Shown here: piece by piece, positions 35,468-44,452 of the stretch
How positions within the stretch are numbered: the first letter of the stretch is position 1
How the letters are laid out: each line of letters begins with the position of its first letter
NCBI RefSeq assembly: GCF_900209925.1
Contig: NZ_LT907978.1
Location: 542,001 to 606,000, forward strand
DNA from: Anaerobutyricum hallii
GTDB taxonomy: Bacteria > Bacillota > Clostridia > Lachnospirales > Lachnospiraceae
Direction of reading: 5' to 3'
DNA: 64,000 nucleotides
Translations under genes and position numbers: made by a program
Notes under the pieces: generated by a model
Database searches by the model: none
Seen by the model: the letters and a program-made list of their open reading frames with translations, nothing else
What the model was told of the DNA's origin: nothing

Positions 35468-35525
35468 AGTTACATATAGGAAGTTAAAAGAATAAAACAG
35501 GAAAATCCCAAGCAGGAGAACAGTT

Positions 35526-35840
35526 ATGGCAGAAAGATTAAATAAGGACAGCTTTCAGGAAAAGGTGTTAAATGCACCGGGACTCGCAATCGCAGACTTC
35601 TACTCTGACAGTTGTATTCCATGCAAAAAGTTATCTCCGATACTTGCAGATTTGGACGAAAAATATCCAGACGTATACATCGGAAAAGTAAATATTGTTT
35701 ATGAGCAGGAACTCATCGAAGAGTACAGCGTTATGTCCTCTCCAGTACTTATTTTCTTCAAAAACGGAGAAGAGGTAGATCGAATTACAGGGGCTGTAAG
35801 TAAATATAAAATCGAAGAAGCGATTGAAAAGAATAAGTAG
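35526..35840 (+). CDS. thioredoxin-like protein with CIPC active site
   Basis: 104 aa thioredoxin fold (IADFYSDSCIPCKKLSPILA, VYIGKVNIVYEQELIEEYSV, SPVLIFFKNGEEV). The active site is CIPC rather than CGPC, which should shift its redox potential. Cis-Pro after SS is kept. Probable reductant for a step of the sulfur block. ATG 35526 follows AGGAG. Confidence 0.88.
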   Translation: MAERLNKDSFQEKVLNAPGLAIADFYSDSCIPCKKLSPILADLDEKYPDVYIGKVNIVYEQELIEEYSVMSSPVLIFFKNGEEVDRITGAVSKYKIEEAIEKNK

Positions 35841-36049
35841 TAAAGCATATAACAAAAACTGATAAAAGGCAGAACAAAACATATTTATAAAATTAGATAT
35901 AAAGTCATGTATAGCAATTTGCATATATTTACAAAGTGATTGTAAAGACATATATAATAAATTGAATATAAAAGTTTAAGGTAAGGCCGATATAATAAGA
36001 CAGATATGATTTTAGAAATATAAAACAGACATAAATGGAGGATAGAATC

Positions 36050-36253
36050 GTGAAAATCACAGTTGCCGGAAAAGTAAAAGAATATGAAGACGGATTAAAT
36101 GTCACACAGCTTATTGAAAAGGAAAATGTAGAGACACCGGAATACGTTACCGTGTCTGTAAATGATGAATTCATTGAAAAAGCAGATTTTGACAAAGCTT
36201 TAAAAGATGGTGACGAAGTTGAATTCCTGTATTTCATGGGAGGTGGAAGATAA
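36050..36253 (+). CDS. ThiS/HcyS-like ubiquitin-fold sulfur carrier with a masked C-terminus
   Basis: 67 aa from GTG 36050, 8 bases after GGAGG (36037-36041). Beta-grasp pattern KITVAGKVKEYEDGLNVTQL ... VTVSVNDEFI ... DGDEVEFLYFMGGG. Carriers are activated at a C-terminal Gly-Gly, but this one ends GGGR, with an extra Arg after the glycines. A JAMM peptidase two genes on could trim it. This matches the HcyS-HcyF-HcyD logic of thiocarboxylate-dependent methionine synthesis. The stop overlaps the next start (TAATG). Confidence 0.82.
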   Translation: MKITVAGKVKEYEDGLNVTQLIEKENVETPEYVTVSVNDEFIEKADFDKALKDGDEVEFLYFMGGGR

Positions 36254-37056
36254 TGCTATCAAACGAGCAGCTTGAACGCTACTCCCGTCATATTATCCTG
36301 AAGGAAGTTGGCGCAAAAGGACAGAAGAAATTATTAAATGCCAAAGTCTTAATTATCGGAGCCGGTGGACTTGGCGCACCAGCCGCAATGTATTTAGCAG
36401 CAGCCGGTGTTGGAACAATCGGAATCGCAGATGCAGACGAAGTAGATTTATCTAACTTACAAAGACAGATCATTCATTCAACACAGGACGTAGGTAAGGC
36501 AAAAGTACAGTCTGCAAAAGAAACAATGGAAGCCATTAATCCAGATGTAAAAGTAATTACATATCGTACATTCGTTGATTCAGAATCCATCATGGACTTA
36601 ATCAAAGACTATGATTTTATCATCGATGGAACAGACAATTTCCCTGCAAAATTCCTGATTAACGATGCCTGCGTAATGGCAAAGAAACCATTTTCCCATG
36701 CCGGAATCATTCGTTTCAAAGGTCAGCTCATGACTTACGTGCCGGGAGAAGGTCCATGTTATCGTTGTGTATTCAAAAATCCGCTGCCAAAGGATGCAGT
36801 ACCAACCTGTAAACAGGCCGGTGTGATCGGTGCAATGGGTGGAGTGATCGGAAGTCTTCAGGCAATGGAAGCAATCAAATACATTCTTGGAGTTGGAGAC
36901 TTACTGACAGGATATCTCTTAACTTATGATGCATTAAAGATGGAATTTAGAAAGATTAAACTTCCATCACATACAAAAGATTGCGCTGTATGTGGTGAAC
37001 ATCCGACAATCACAGAGCTTATCGATTATGAACAGACAGAATGTGAGGGAATCTAA
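36253..37056 (+). CDS. E1-like adenylyltransferase (ThiF/MoeB/HcyF family)
   Basis: 267 aa. LERYSRHIILKEVGAKGQKK, ATP loop IIGAGGLGAPAAMYLA, NLQRQIIH, and zinc cysteines CYRCVF and CAVCGEHP. It should adenylate the C-terminal glycine of the preceding carrier before sulfur transfer. Full-length without a rhodanese domain. Coupled to both neighbours. Confidence 0.93.
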   Translation: MLSNEQLERYSRHIILKEVGAKGQKKLLNAKVLIIGAGGLGAPAAMYLAAAGVGTIGIADADEVDLSNLQRQIIHSTQDVGKAKVQSAKETMEAINPDVKVITYRTFVDSESIMDLIKDYDFIIDGTDNFPAKFLINDACVMAKKPFSHAGIIRFKGQLMTYVPGEGPCYRCVFKNPLPKDAVPTCKQAGVIGAMGGVIGSLQAMEAIKYILGVGDLLTGYLLTYDALKMEFRKIKLPSHTKDCAVCGEHPTITELIDYEQTECEGI

Positions 37057-37058
37057 TC

Positions 37059-37472
37059 ATGCAGGTAAAGCTTAAAAAAGAAGACTTTCAGGCAATGGCA
37101 GCCCATGCCATTGCCCACCTGCCGGAAGAAGCCTGCGGACTCATCGCCGGCGAAAAATCCGACACAGAACGAGTAATAAAAAAAGTATATTACCTTACAA
37201 ATATTGACCATACAAATGAACATTTCTCTTTAGATCCAAAAGAGCAGCTTGCAGCGATCAAAGACATGAGAAAGAACGGCTTAGAACCACTTGGAAACTG
37301 GCACTCCCATCCAGAAACACCAGCAAGACCGTCACAGGAAGATATCCGCCTTGCCTTTGATTCTGAAGCAAGTTATCTTATTATGTCCCTGATGGATCAG
37401 GAAAATCCTGTAATCCATGCTTTCCGAGTAAGAGAGGGACAGGTATCTAAGGATGAGATTGTAACTATTTAA
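37059..37472 (+). CDS. JAMM/Mov34 (M67) metallopeptidase, Mec+/HcyD-like
   Basis: 137 aa. EEACGLIAG gives the catalytic Glu, and NWHSHPETPARPSQEDI the HxHPx6SxxD zinc motif. It probably trims the carrier's C-terminal Arg or releases an amino acid from the carrier, as Mec+ does for CysO-cysteine. The gene ends ...ACTATTTAATTCATT, where the stop codon is part of the neighbouring repeat end. Confidence 0.88.
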   Translation: MQVKLKKEDFQAMAAHAIAHLPEEACGLIAGEKSDTERVIKKVYYLTNIDHTNEHFSLDPKEQLAAIKDMRKNGLEPLGNWHSHPETPARPSQEDIRLAFDSEASYLIMSLMDQENPVIHAFRVREGQVSKDEIVTI

Positions 37473-37487
37473 TTCATTTAGAGAAAA

Positions 37488-37611
37488 CAGACGAAAAAAG
37501 AAATACTGCCCTATCCCATCTGCTCTGTAGTCGCTGGGTTTAAGATGCTCATCCGCATCTTAAACCCACTCCGAAGCCGCATCTGGGATAGGGCAGTATT
37601 TCTTTTTTCTG
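37488..37611. repeat. palindromic repeat type A, copy 5
   Basis: Arms AAATACTGCCCTATCCCA / TGGGATAGGGCAGTATTT. The inner hairpin is GGGTTTAAGATG/CATCTTAAACCC where other copies have GTGTTT/AAACAC: a compensated base-pair change. It starts 16 bp after the peptidase stop. Confidence 0.9.
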
Positions 37612-37723
37612 TGTTTTGGCTCCAGAAGGAATGAATACAATCGTCTTTGGGAGAGAGAAGGGGGAGAGGTCAGAAGACTACTGCTTGTTCGGAAGATGTA
37701 TCGTCAGATTCATTAGGAGAAAA

Positions 37724-37855
37724 CAGACGAAAAAAAGAAACAATGTCATATCCCATCTGCTCTGTAATCGCTGTGTTTAAGATGCTCATCCGCATCTTAA
37801 ACACGCTCCGAAGCCGCATCTGGGATAGGGCAGTATTTCTTTTTATTTTCGTCTG
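37724..37855. repeat. palindromic repeat type A, copy 6 (hybrid)
   Basis: The left arm (AATGTCATATCCCA) does not match its right arm (TGGGATAGGGCAGTATTT), which is the same as copy 5's. The end TTTTATTTTCGTCTGTTTCC resembles type B copies. It looks like a recombinant of copy 5 with another copy. Confidence 0.88.
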
Positions 37856-37944
37856 TTTCCTCAAATGAATCAAATAGTAAAAAAGTTCTTTACTTTTTAT
37901 GTGATTTTGGATACATTATTAATAGAGATACCATCTTAACCTAT

Positions 37945-37980
37945 CTATCTTAAGTTAAGTATTGCGGCATTATAAGATAG
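37945..37980. promoter_or_regulatory. inverted repeat upstream of the first GntR gene
   Basis: CTATCTTA (37945-37952) / TAAGATAG (37973-37980), with further TTAAG repeats between. It is 43 bp before the GntR start and may be its operator. Confidence 0.4.
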
Positions 37981-38022
37981 AAGTATTGTTAAGTAAGAAA
38001 AAATTGGAGGAGGAATATTTGA

Positions 38023-38649
38023 ATGAGGGCATTATCAGAAAAACGCCTCAGTGATTACATGGCACAACAGATTGCTGATGAGATTCTTTCCGGTCGGATT
38101 GCTGGAGGGACGCAGTTAAAGCAGGAAGAACTGGCAGAAATGTTTGGAACTTCGAGAATTCCAATCAGAGAAGCATTTCAGGTATTAGAGGGACAGGGGC
38201 TGATTGTCCGTCTGGCTACAAGAAGAATTTATGCAGTAGAATTATCGGAAGAGCAGATTCAGATTATTTATGAAATGATAGGGGATATTTTAAAGAAAGC
38301 GGTAAAGAATTTGGAGAATGAAGATAAAGTAAAAGAAGCAATAATGATTCTTTCTTCATCTTTATCTACATCGAAACGTTTTGATGAGGTAGTATTAGAA
38401 TGTACGGATAATGCCTATTTTTCTAAATTGCTCTATACTGCTTCGGAGTGCTATATTCGTTTTGCCGTATCCTGTGGAGCCAATGAGCAGGAAAGCAAAT
38501 GCAGAGAAGAGATGAAACAGATTATTTTAGAAGAAAATGGTGCGAATCTCGACAGTATTTCTGGAAGAAAGAAAATATTCAAAAAAATAGATGCATGGAT
38601 GAAGGCGCTTGCAGATAACGTAAATGCAGAGAGGGGAAAGAATAAATGA
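38023..38649 (+). CDS. GntR family regulator
   Basis: 208 aa. N-terminal winged helix (LSDYMAQQIADEILSGRIAG, QEELAEMFGTSRIPIREAFQ, VLEGQGLIVRLATRRIY). The C-terminal ligand domain is helical but lacks obvious FCD metal residues. It overlaps a second GntR gene by 4 bases (ATGA). Controls, presumably, the nearby permease and tartrate dehydratase. Confidence 0.88.
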   Translation: MRALSEKRLSDYMAQQIADEILSGRIAGGTQLKQEELAEMFGTSRIPIREAFQVLEGQGLIVRLATRRIYAVELSEEQIQIIYEMIGDILKKAVKNLENEDKVKEAIMILSSSLSTSKRFDEVVLECTDNAYFSKLLYTASECYIRFAVSCGANEQESKCREEMKQIILEENGANLDSISGRKKIFKKIDAWMKALADNVNAERGKNK

Positions 38650-39290
38650 TGGGATTAAGACCAATTAAGATGCCGTCAGCAAAAGAGCGAGTAGCGGCAG
38701 AACTTAGAAAGGCGATATTGTCAAGGCAGATGAAAGAAGGCGAAGTGCTTTCACTTGAAAGCGTGGCATCGCAGCTTAATGTATCTGCGATGCCGGTAAG
38801 AGAAGCTTTTCAGATTCTTGCCCGCGATGGATTGATTCAGCTTCGGAAAAATAAAGCAGCAGTTGTTCTTGGTGTAACAGAAACTTATATTAAAGAACAT
38901 TATCAGCTTCGTGCAATCTTAGAGGGAGCGGCAGCTCGCCTTTGTGCAGCACCAGAAACAGATATTTCGGAACTTGAAGAAATATATCAAGATTCCTGTA
39001 AGGTATTAGAGAATAAAGACTTTTCACGCTACACAGATATTAATAGGGAATTTCATAATGAAATCTGGACAGCTGCAGGAAATGGAAAAATGAAAAACAT
39101 GATCTCCGAACTTTGGAATGGACTTTCTATGGGTAATATGGTTTCTGAAGAAGACTATGCCAAAGTTTCTGTAAAAGAACATGGAGAAATTTTAGAAGCA
39201 ATCAAAGCACATGATGGAGATGCAGCAGAAGCAGCTATGAAGGAACATATAATGCGAAGCAGAGATGATATGCTGACTTATTATAATTAG
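38646..39290 (+). CDS. GntR family regulator with FCD-type domain
   Basis: 214 aa. Winged helix (AKERVAAELRKAILSRQMKE, VASQLNVSAMPVREAFQILA) and an FCD-type domain with INREFHNEIWTAAGNGKM and EHGEILEAIKAHDGDAAEAA, where Asp/His residues bind metal in FadR relatives. Two GntR proteins made from one message may act as a heteromer or bind different acids. Confidence 0.9.
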   Translation: MMGLRPIKMPSAKERVAAELRKAILSRQMKEGEVLSLESVASQLNVSAMPVREAFQILARDGLIQLRKNKAAVVLGVTETYIKEHYQLRAILEGAAARLCAAPETDISELEEIYQDSCKVLENKDFSRYTDINREFHNEIWTAAGNGKMKNMISELWNGLSMGNMVSEEDYAKVSVKEHGEILEAIKAHDGDAAEAAMKEHIMRSRDDMLTYYN

Positions 39291-39306
39291 TTTGCCACAG
39301 GCAAGT

Positions 39307-39370
39307 AGACAGCTCCCTGAAAGATAAATAGACCACAAATATGGTCTATTTATCTTTCAGGGAGCTGTCT
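39307..39370. repeat. perfect 64-bp palindrome (29-bp arms)
   Basis: Arms 39307-39335 and 39342-39370 are exact reverse complements (beginning AGACAGCTCCCTGAAAG and ending CAGGGAGCTGTCT) around a 6-base loop. It follows the second GntR stop by 16 bp. It resembles a bidirectional terminator but has almost no T tail. It may be a structured-repeat relative. Confidence 0.85.
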
Positions 39371-39429
39371 TTGACTGGTTTGGGAGGCTAATTATATTTC
39401 AATCCTACAAATCTATTTAGTGAATTAAC

Positions 39430-39726
39430 TTAGAAACTTGAAACTTCTGGATAATCATAACTATTTTTGTAACTATATTCAGGAGAGCAGTCAATATTTC
39501 CATTATTCCATGTAATAACGCCATATTCTATTACCGGATTTTTGAAAATCTTATCATCTTTTAATGGTTCATATACTGGTCCTGTTAATATAGTGGCATC
39601 AAATAACTTTGTTTCGCCGTTAGAAAATGTAATTAACATTATCATGTCATCTAAGGGTTTTACTTTTGTTATTTCCAGACTTTCTGTTGGTTCTCCAGCA
39701 TATACAATTCCGTCCATAATATACAT
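39430..39726 (-). CDS. DUF2442 family protein
   Basis: 98 aa. ITKVKPLDDMIMLITFSNGE, TKLFDATILTGPVYEPLKDD and VITWNNGNIDCSPEYSY fit DUF2442, a small family often found beside DUF4160 and toxin-antitoxin-like genes. No DUF4160 partner is present. Function unknown. Confidence 0.8.
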   Translation of the reverse strand: MYIMDGIVYAGEPTESLEITKVKPLDDMIMLITFSNGETKLFDATILTGPVYEPLKDDKIFKNPVIEYGVITWNNGNIDCSPEYSYKNSYDYPEVSSF

Positions 39727-40109
39727 ATGGTTTCTTCTCCAATCTTTTAGATTATATTTTTATTTGTATAAATATTATATCAGTTCTTTATTCGGCAATA
39801 CAAGCATTAACTAAGATATTTTCTTCAGTGCATTCTGCACAAAAAAATAGTCACAACTTTATTGTATTTGCCGAAATGATGCAAAAGGAGCAAAAAACAG
39901 TTGACTTTTTCTCAATAAAGGTATATCTTGAAATCAGGATTTGGATACAAAATCAAATATCAAAAATCATAAATCAGAAATGTAAAAGCAAAACATCAAG
40001 TAAAGAAATTGGGATTTTCATTTGCTGGGTATGGGAGGCTGGAAAGGGTAAGAGGATTTATGATAAAAGCAAAACGTAAGACGAATCTAACAAATGAGGA
40101 GGTAAAGAG
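39727..40109 (+). promoter_or_regulatory. 383-bp region with a probable promoter for the permease-ttdAB operon
   Basis: -35 TTGACT at 39901-39906 and -10 TATCTT at 39924-39929 (17-bp spacer; TATATC at 15 bp is an alternative). The rest shows no convincing gene. The leader of about 180 bases contains no riboswitch I recognise. Confidence 0.4.
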
Positions 40110-41378
40110 ATGAGTCAGATAACAATCACGTTACTTTTCTTGCTGTTCGCGATTGTCATGTTTATGTGGGAGAAGATTCCACTGGGACTGACATCCATGA
40201 TTGTATGTGTCGGACTGGTAGTTACCGGTGTACTTGAATGGCAGACAGCGTTCGCAGGATTTATCGACAGCAACGTTATCTTGTTTGTAGCAATGTTTAT
40301 CGTAGGAGGGGCATTGTTTGAAACAGGAATGGCCAACAAGATTGGCGGAATTGTTACTCATTTTGCAAAGACAGAAAGACAGCTTATCGTAGCTATCATG
40401 GTTATCGTAGGTGTGATGAGTGGATTTCTTTCAAACACAGGAACAGCAGCAATCCTGATTCCAGTAGTTATCGGAATCGCAGCGAAGTCAGGGTATTCCC
40501 GTTCAAGACTGTTAATGCCTTTGGTTTTTGCAGCAGCGATGGGAGGTAACCTCACATTGATTGGTGCTCCTGGAAATATGATTGCGCAGTCAGGTATGGA
40601 AGGAATTGGTCTTAAGTTTGGATTCTTTGATTATGCCAAAGTTGGTGTTCCGATTTTAATTGTAGGAATTATTTACTTTGCATTTATCGGATACAAGTTT
40701 CTTCCGAATAAAGAAGGAAGCGACGAAGGAATCTTTGATGAGTCAAAGGATTTTAGCCATGTACCAAAGTGGAAACAGTACCTTTCCTTAGTAATTCTGC
40801 TACTCACCTTAGTAGGAATGATATTTGAGGAACAGCTTGGTATCAAGCTTTGTGTCATCGGATGTATTGGAGCGTTAGCTTTAATGGTTACAGGAGTAAT
40901 CAGTGAGAAAGATGCACTGGCATCTATTGATTTAAAAACAATTTTCCTTTTTGGAGGAACGCTTTCTTTAGCAGCTGCATTAGAGCAAACAGGAGCAGGA
41001 GAACTTATTGCAGAAAAGGTAATCGGAATGCTTGGCGATAACCCATCTCCATATGTACTTACATTTGTAATCTTTATGCTCTGCTGTGTAATGACGAACT
41101 TCATGTCCAACACAGCGACAACAGCCCTGATGGTTCCAATTGGAATTTCCATTGCACAGGGAATGGGTGCAGATCCAAGTGCCGTATTGATGGCATGTGT
41201 CATTGGTGGTTCCTGTGCATATGCAACACCAATCGGAATGCCGGCTAACACAATGGTTGTAACAGCAGGTGGCTATACATTTAAAGATTATGCCAAAGCT
41301 GGTGTGCCAATGATTTTAGTGGCAACGGTAGTAAGTATGATACTTCTTCCGATTTTCTATCCATTTTTCCCAGGATAG
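40110..41378 (+). CDS. SLC13-family anion/dicarboxylate permease
   Basis: 422 aa, 11-12 membrane helices. Paired SNT motifs in FLSNTGTAAILIPV and FMSNTATTALMVPI, and GGNLTLIGAPGNMI with CAYATPIGMPANTMV, mark the DASS/SLC13 fold. Sitting directly before ttdAB it probably takes in tartrate or a C4-dicarboxylate. ATG 40110 follows TGAGGAGG. Confidence 0.88.
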   Translation: MSQITITLLFLLFAIVMFMWEKIPLGLTSMIVCVGLVVTGVLEWQTAFAGFIDSNVILFVAMFIVGGALFETGMANKIGGIVTHFAKTERQLIVAIMVIVGVMSGFLSNTGTAAILIPVVIGIAAKSGYSRSRLLMPLVFAAAMGGNLTLIGAPGNMIAQSGMEGIGLKFGFFDYAKVGVPILIVGIIYFAFIGYKFLPNKEGSDEGIFDESKDFSHVPKWKQYLSLVILLLTLVGMIFEEQLGIKLCVIGCIGALALMVTGVISEKDALASIDLKTIFLFGGTLSLAAALEQTGAGELIAEKVIGMLGDNPSPYVLTFVIFMLCCVMTNFMSNTATTALMVPIGISIAQGMGADPSAVLMACVIGGSCAYATPIGMPANTMVVTAGGYTFKDYAKAGVPMILVATVVSMILLPIFYPFFPG

Positions 41379-41393
41379 AGAGTCGGTTAAGCA

Positions 41394-41411
41394 GGCCGGG
41401 TTGCTCCGGCC
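41394..41411 (+). other. hairpin between permease and ttdA
   Basis: GGCCGG (41394-41399) / CCGGCC (41406-41411) followed by GAATAAATTAAAG. No long T tract, so it is more likely an RNA stability or processing element than a full terminator. Confidence 0.4.
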
Positions 41412-41521
41412 GAATAAATTAAAGCAGAACTTATTAATGAAAATGTATACGGTTAATCTTTCATTCATTCACATATTTAAATCCCGCTGACCGTCGGGTA
41501 AATTAACAGGAGGATTTCTAA

Positions 41522-42421
41522 ATGTCTAAAGAAGAACAGGTAACACAACTTACGGAACATATGGCTAAGTTTATTGCTCATGTTGCAAAGAAACTTCCAG
41601 ATGATGTTATTGCAAAACTGGAGGAGCTTCGTGATAAAGAAGACAGCCCTCTTTCCAAAACAATCTATGATACTATGTTTAAAAATCAGGAACTGGCGGT
41701 AAAGCTGAATCGTCCAAGTTGTCAGGATACCGGAGTATTACAGTTCTGGGTAAAATGTGGTACAAAGTTCCCATTAATCGGAGAGCTTGAAGCACTATTA
41801 AAAGATGCTGTTGTAAAAGCAACATTTGAAGCACCACTTCGTCATAACAGTGTAGAAACATTTGATGAGTACAATACAGGTAAGAATGTTGGAAAAGGAA
41901 CACCAACTGTATTCTGGGACATCGTTCCTGACTCAGACGAATGTGAAATTTACACATACATGGCTGGTGGCGGATGCACCCTTCCAGGAAAAGCAATGGT
42001 TCTTATGCCAGGTGAAGGATACGAAGGAGTAACAAAGTTCGTTATGGATGTTATGACAACATACGGATTAAATGCCTGTCCTCCATTATTAGTAGGTGTA
42101 GGTGTAGCAACTTCTGTAGAAACAGCAGCCCTTCTTTCTAAAAAGGCTTTAATGCGTCCAATCGGTTCTCACAATGATAATGAGAGAGCAGCTAAGATGG
42201 AAGCATTATTAGAAGACGGAATTAATGCTATCGGATTAGGACCTCAGGGTATGGGTGGAAAATACTCCGTAATGGGAGTAAATATCGAAAATACAGCCCG
42301 TCATCCATCCGCAATCGGTGTAGCCGTAAACGTAGGATGCTGGAGTCACAGAAGAGGACACATTGTATTTGACAAGGATTTAAATTATAAAATTACAACA
42401 CATACGGGGGTAGAGTTATAA
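41522..42421 (+). CDS. ttdA: L(+)-tartrate dehydratase alpha subunit
   Basis: 299 aa, class I fumarase alpha fold. Cluster cysteines in [25 protein letters not shown] and NACPPLLVG; the tail [18 protein letters not shown] is TtdA-like. It removes water from L-tartrate to give oxaloacetate, using a 4Fe-4S cluster; related enzymes act on fumarate/malate. ATG 41522 after AGGAGG, overlapping ttdB by one base. Confidence 0.88.
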   Translation: MSKEEQVTQLTEHMAKFIAHVAKKLPDDVIAKLEELRDKEDSPLSKTIYDTMFKNQELAVKLNRPSCQDTGVLQFWVKCGTKFPLIGELEALLKDAVVKATFEAPLRHNSVETFDEYNTGKNVGKGTPTVFWDIVPDSDECEIYTYMAGGGCTLPGKAMVLMPGEGYEGVTKFVMDVMTTYGLNACPPLLVGVGVATSVETAALLSKKALMRPIGSHNDNERAAKMEALLEDGINAIGLGPQGMGGKYSVMGVNIENTARHPSAIGVAVNVGCWSHRRGHIVFDKDLNYKITTHTGVEL

Positions 42422-43047
42422 TGGTAGAAGTAAAAGATGGAAAAAAGATTTTAACAACACCAATTTCAGCAGAAGATTTAAAAGGCATTAAAATCGGAGA
42501 TATCATTTATTTAAATGGAAGCATGACAACCTGTCGTGATGTAGCTCACCGTCGTTTAGTAGAAGAAGGAAGAGAACTTCCTGTAGATGTAAGAAATAAT
42601 GCTATTTTCCATGCAGGACCAATTATCCGTCCTTTAGAAAATGATAAGTTTCAGATGGTATCCGTAGGACCAACAACCAGTATGCGTATGGAAAAATTTG
42701 AATATGAATTCGTGAAAGAAACTGGTGTACGTGTGATCATCGGAAAAGGTGGTATGAAAGAAAATACAGAACGTGCCTGCAAAGACTTTGGAGCAATCCA
42801 CTGTGTATTCCCAGCAGGAAACGCTGTAGTAGCCGCAACAGAAGTAGAAGAAATCGTAAGAGCAGAATGGCGTGATCTTGGAATGCCAGAAACCTTATGG
42901 AACTGCCGCGTAAAAGAATTTGGCCCTTTAATCGTATCCATCGATCCAGAAGGAAACAACTTCTTTGAGCAGCAGAAAGTAGAATATAACAAACGTAAAG
43001 ATGAACAGATTGAGAAAATCTCCGCACAGGTAGGATTCATTAAATAA
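42421..43047 (+). CDS. ttdB: L(+)-tartrate dehydratase beta subunit
   Basis: 208 aa, class I fumarase beta fold. [62 protein letters not shown] and [17 protein letters not shown] follow E. coli TtdB closely. With TtdA it makes the full enzyme, so tartrate is the first substrate to test. Confidence 0.92.
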   Translation: MVEVKDGKKILTTPISAEDLKGIKIGDIIYLNGSMTTCRDVAHRRLVEEGRELPVDVRNNAIFHAGPIIRPLENDKFQMVSVGPTTSMRMEKFEYEFVKETGVRVIIGKGGMKENTERACKDFGAIHCVFPAGNAVVAATEVEEIVRAEWRDLGMPETLWNCRVKEFGPLIVSIDPEGNNFFEQQKVEYNKRKDEQIEKISAQVGFIK

Positions 43048-43432
43048 ATTCAATAAACTATCAACAAACCAGAATATATTTGGAAAATTATTACTGTGAT
43101 ATGAACACCTCGATTTATAATATATTTACAGAAAACATTTTTCAAATACATTTTAATGAATTATAGGATATTGTGCAAAGAATCCGAAATCTGGAAATTT
43201 GAATATATGTCGGCAGGCAGGCCCAAACCTGCCGGCATATAAAGATGATACAAGATAATCAAGATTTACAATCAAATAACAAAAAAATAACTAATTCCAA
43301 ATAACGTAAAAACCACAAGTAAAAATTCCCCTAAGTTTAGAAATTAATATTATAAAAAGCCCCCTTTGGACATAATACGATAATTATTCCGAAGGGGATC
43401 TTTAATTTGTACTTAAATTAGATAGCTTTGTT
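43048..43432. repeat. repeat type F copy 2 and two hairpins
   Basis: 43068-43158 is a diverged type F palindrome. A hairpin at 43204-43241 (TATATG, CGGCAGG / CCTGCCG, CATATA) and another at 43360-43397 (CCCCTTTGGA / TCCGAAGGGG, then ATCTTTAATTT) probably end ttdAB transcripts. No gene is seen. Confidence 0.6.
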
Positions 43433-43828
43433 TTGTATGAGCATTCTTCTACAAATCTCATGGACATGCTGCAAGAGCAGAAAGTTGATGTGATTCTGGC
43501 TACAACCGATAACCGTAATTCCGATTACGAATACCTCCTTATCAAAACCTGCGAAACGGTGCTTGCAGTAGAAAAAAATCATCCGCTCATAAAGAAAGCT
43601 CAGCCTCGTAAGGATTTTCTATATCCATATATTATAATGGCGGTATTTTTTACAATCCTTTTCCTTTTGACACAGGCAATGTCAAACCTGGCAACCCTGA
43701 CTATTTTTATTCCTCTAGTTACATCCGCATGTCTCAAGATAGGCATTGATCCAAGAGCAGTGGTTGTCGGTGTACTTACTGCAAGCTGTATCTCCATTAT
43801 GACACCAATGGCTGCACCATGCCTATGA
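43433..43828 (+). pseudogene. chimeric remnant: LysR ligand domain joined to a permease end
   Basis: Residues 8-55 (NLMDMLQEQKVDVILATTDN, then YLLIKTCETVLAVEKNHPLI) are part of a LysR-type substrate-binding domain. From residue 60 on the frame is membrane-like (FFTILFLLTQAMSNLATLTI, FIPLVTSACLKIGI), like the last helices of an SLC13/CitM-type permease. The frame begins at TTG without a ribosome site. A deletion that removed the end of one gene and the start of another explains it. Not expected to work. Confidence 0.6.
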
Positions 43829-43967
43829 TGTTTCCGTTTTATTAGAAACTTAAAATAACTAAAGTAATAATTTCCCAAAAATAAAATTTTTAGTTGATTT
43901 CTCATCCATTATAGCATATAATAAAACAAGCTAAGAAATGTGGTGAATTTCAAGCATGAGCAAAATG

Positions 43968-44002
43968 AAAACCCCGGAAGTGTGTGTGACTTCCGGGGTT
44001 TT
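43968..44002. terminator. strong bidirectional intrinsic terminator
   Basis: 14-bp perfect stem AAAACCCCGGAAGT (43968-43981) / ACTTCCGGGGTTTT (43989-44002) with a 7-base loop. It lies 40 bp after the stop of the small protein at 44042-44137 on the minus strand and is probably its terminator. Confidence 0.85.
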
Positions 44003-44041
44003 CTATTCCGTTTATGTAAAGTGGCTTATGCCTTTAGGCTG

Positions 44042-44137
44042 TTACTGTTTGTCGCTACTGTCCAACCATTTGCAAATGTAGTAGCTAACTACATTCGCCG
44101 TAACAGAAACAAAAAATGTGGTGCCTATTTCGCACAT
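44042..44137 (-). CDS. 31-residue membrane peptide, type I toxin/holin-like
   Basis: ATG 44137 with an excellent ribosome site on the minus strand (AAGGAGGTGA at 44142-44151). The peptide has a short start MCEIG, a hydrophobic span TTFFVSVTANVVSYYICKWL, and a charged end DSSDKQ. The layout (single helix, charged tail, strong ribosome site, strong terminator) is that of Fst/TxpA-like or putative holin-like toxins, which are controlled by antisense RNA. It is too short for routine gene calling. The antitoxin RNA cannot be seen with certainty. Confidence 0.65.
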   Translation of the reverse strand: MCEIGTTFFVSVTANVVSYYICKWLDSSDKQ

Positions 44138-44452
44138 GAGACTTCACCTCCTTTCTGCTGGAGGGGCGACAGCATATATAATATATATAAAGAATATACA
44201 AAATTTTACATGGAACAAATTGGGAAATACGAAACCTAGTATTTTGAAATTATTAAAATGTATTAAAATGATTATTTATAGAAAAAATCTAAAATTTAAT
44301 AGAATTTTCCTATAGATTTATTTTGTTCCATTTACTTGTTGTAGCTTTTTTCCTGTGGTATAATAACTTAGCTGTTTAATGTGTGAAAGTTAGTAAAAGC
44401 ACATCGTACAGTCCGAAACTGATAAACTAGACGAAAGAAGGAGAGCAGCAAC

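Noticed and set aside
39828-40079. 83-codon frame ahead of the SLC13 permease
   Set aside because: No ribosome site and low-complexity composition; overlaps a plausible promoter.
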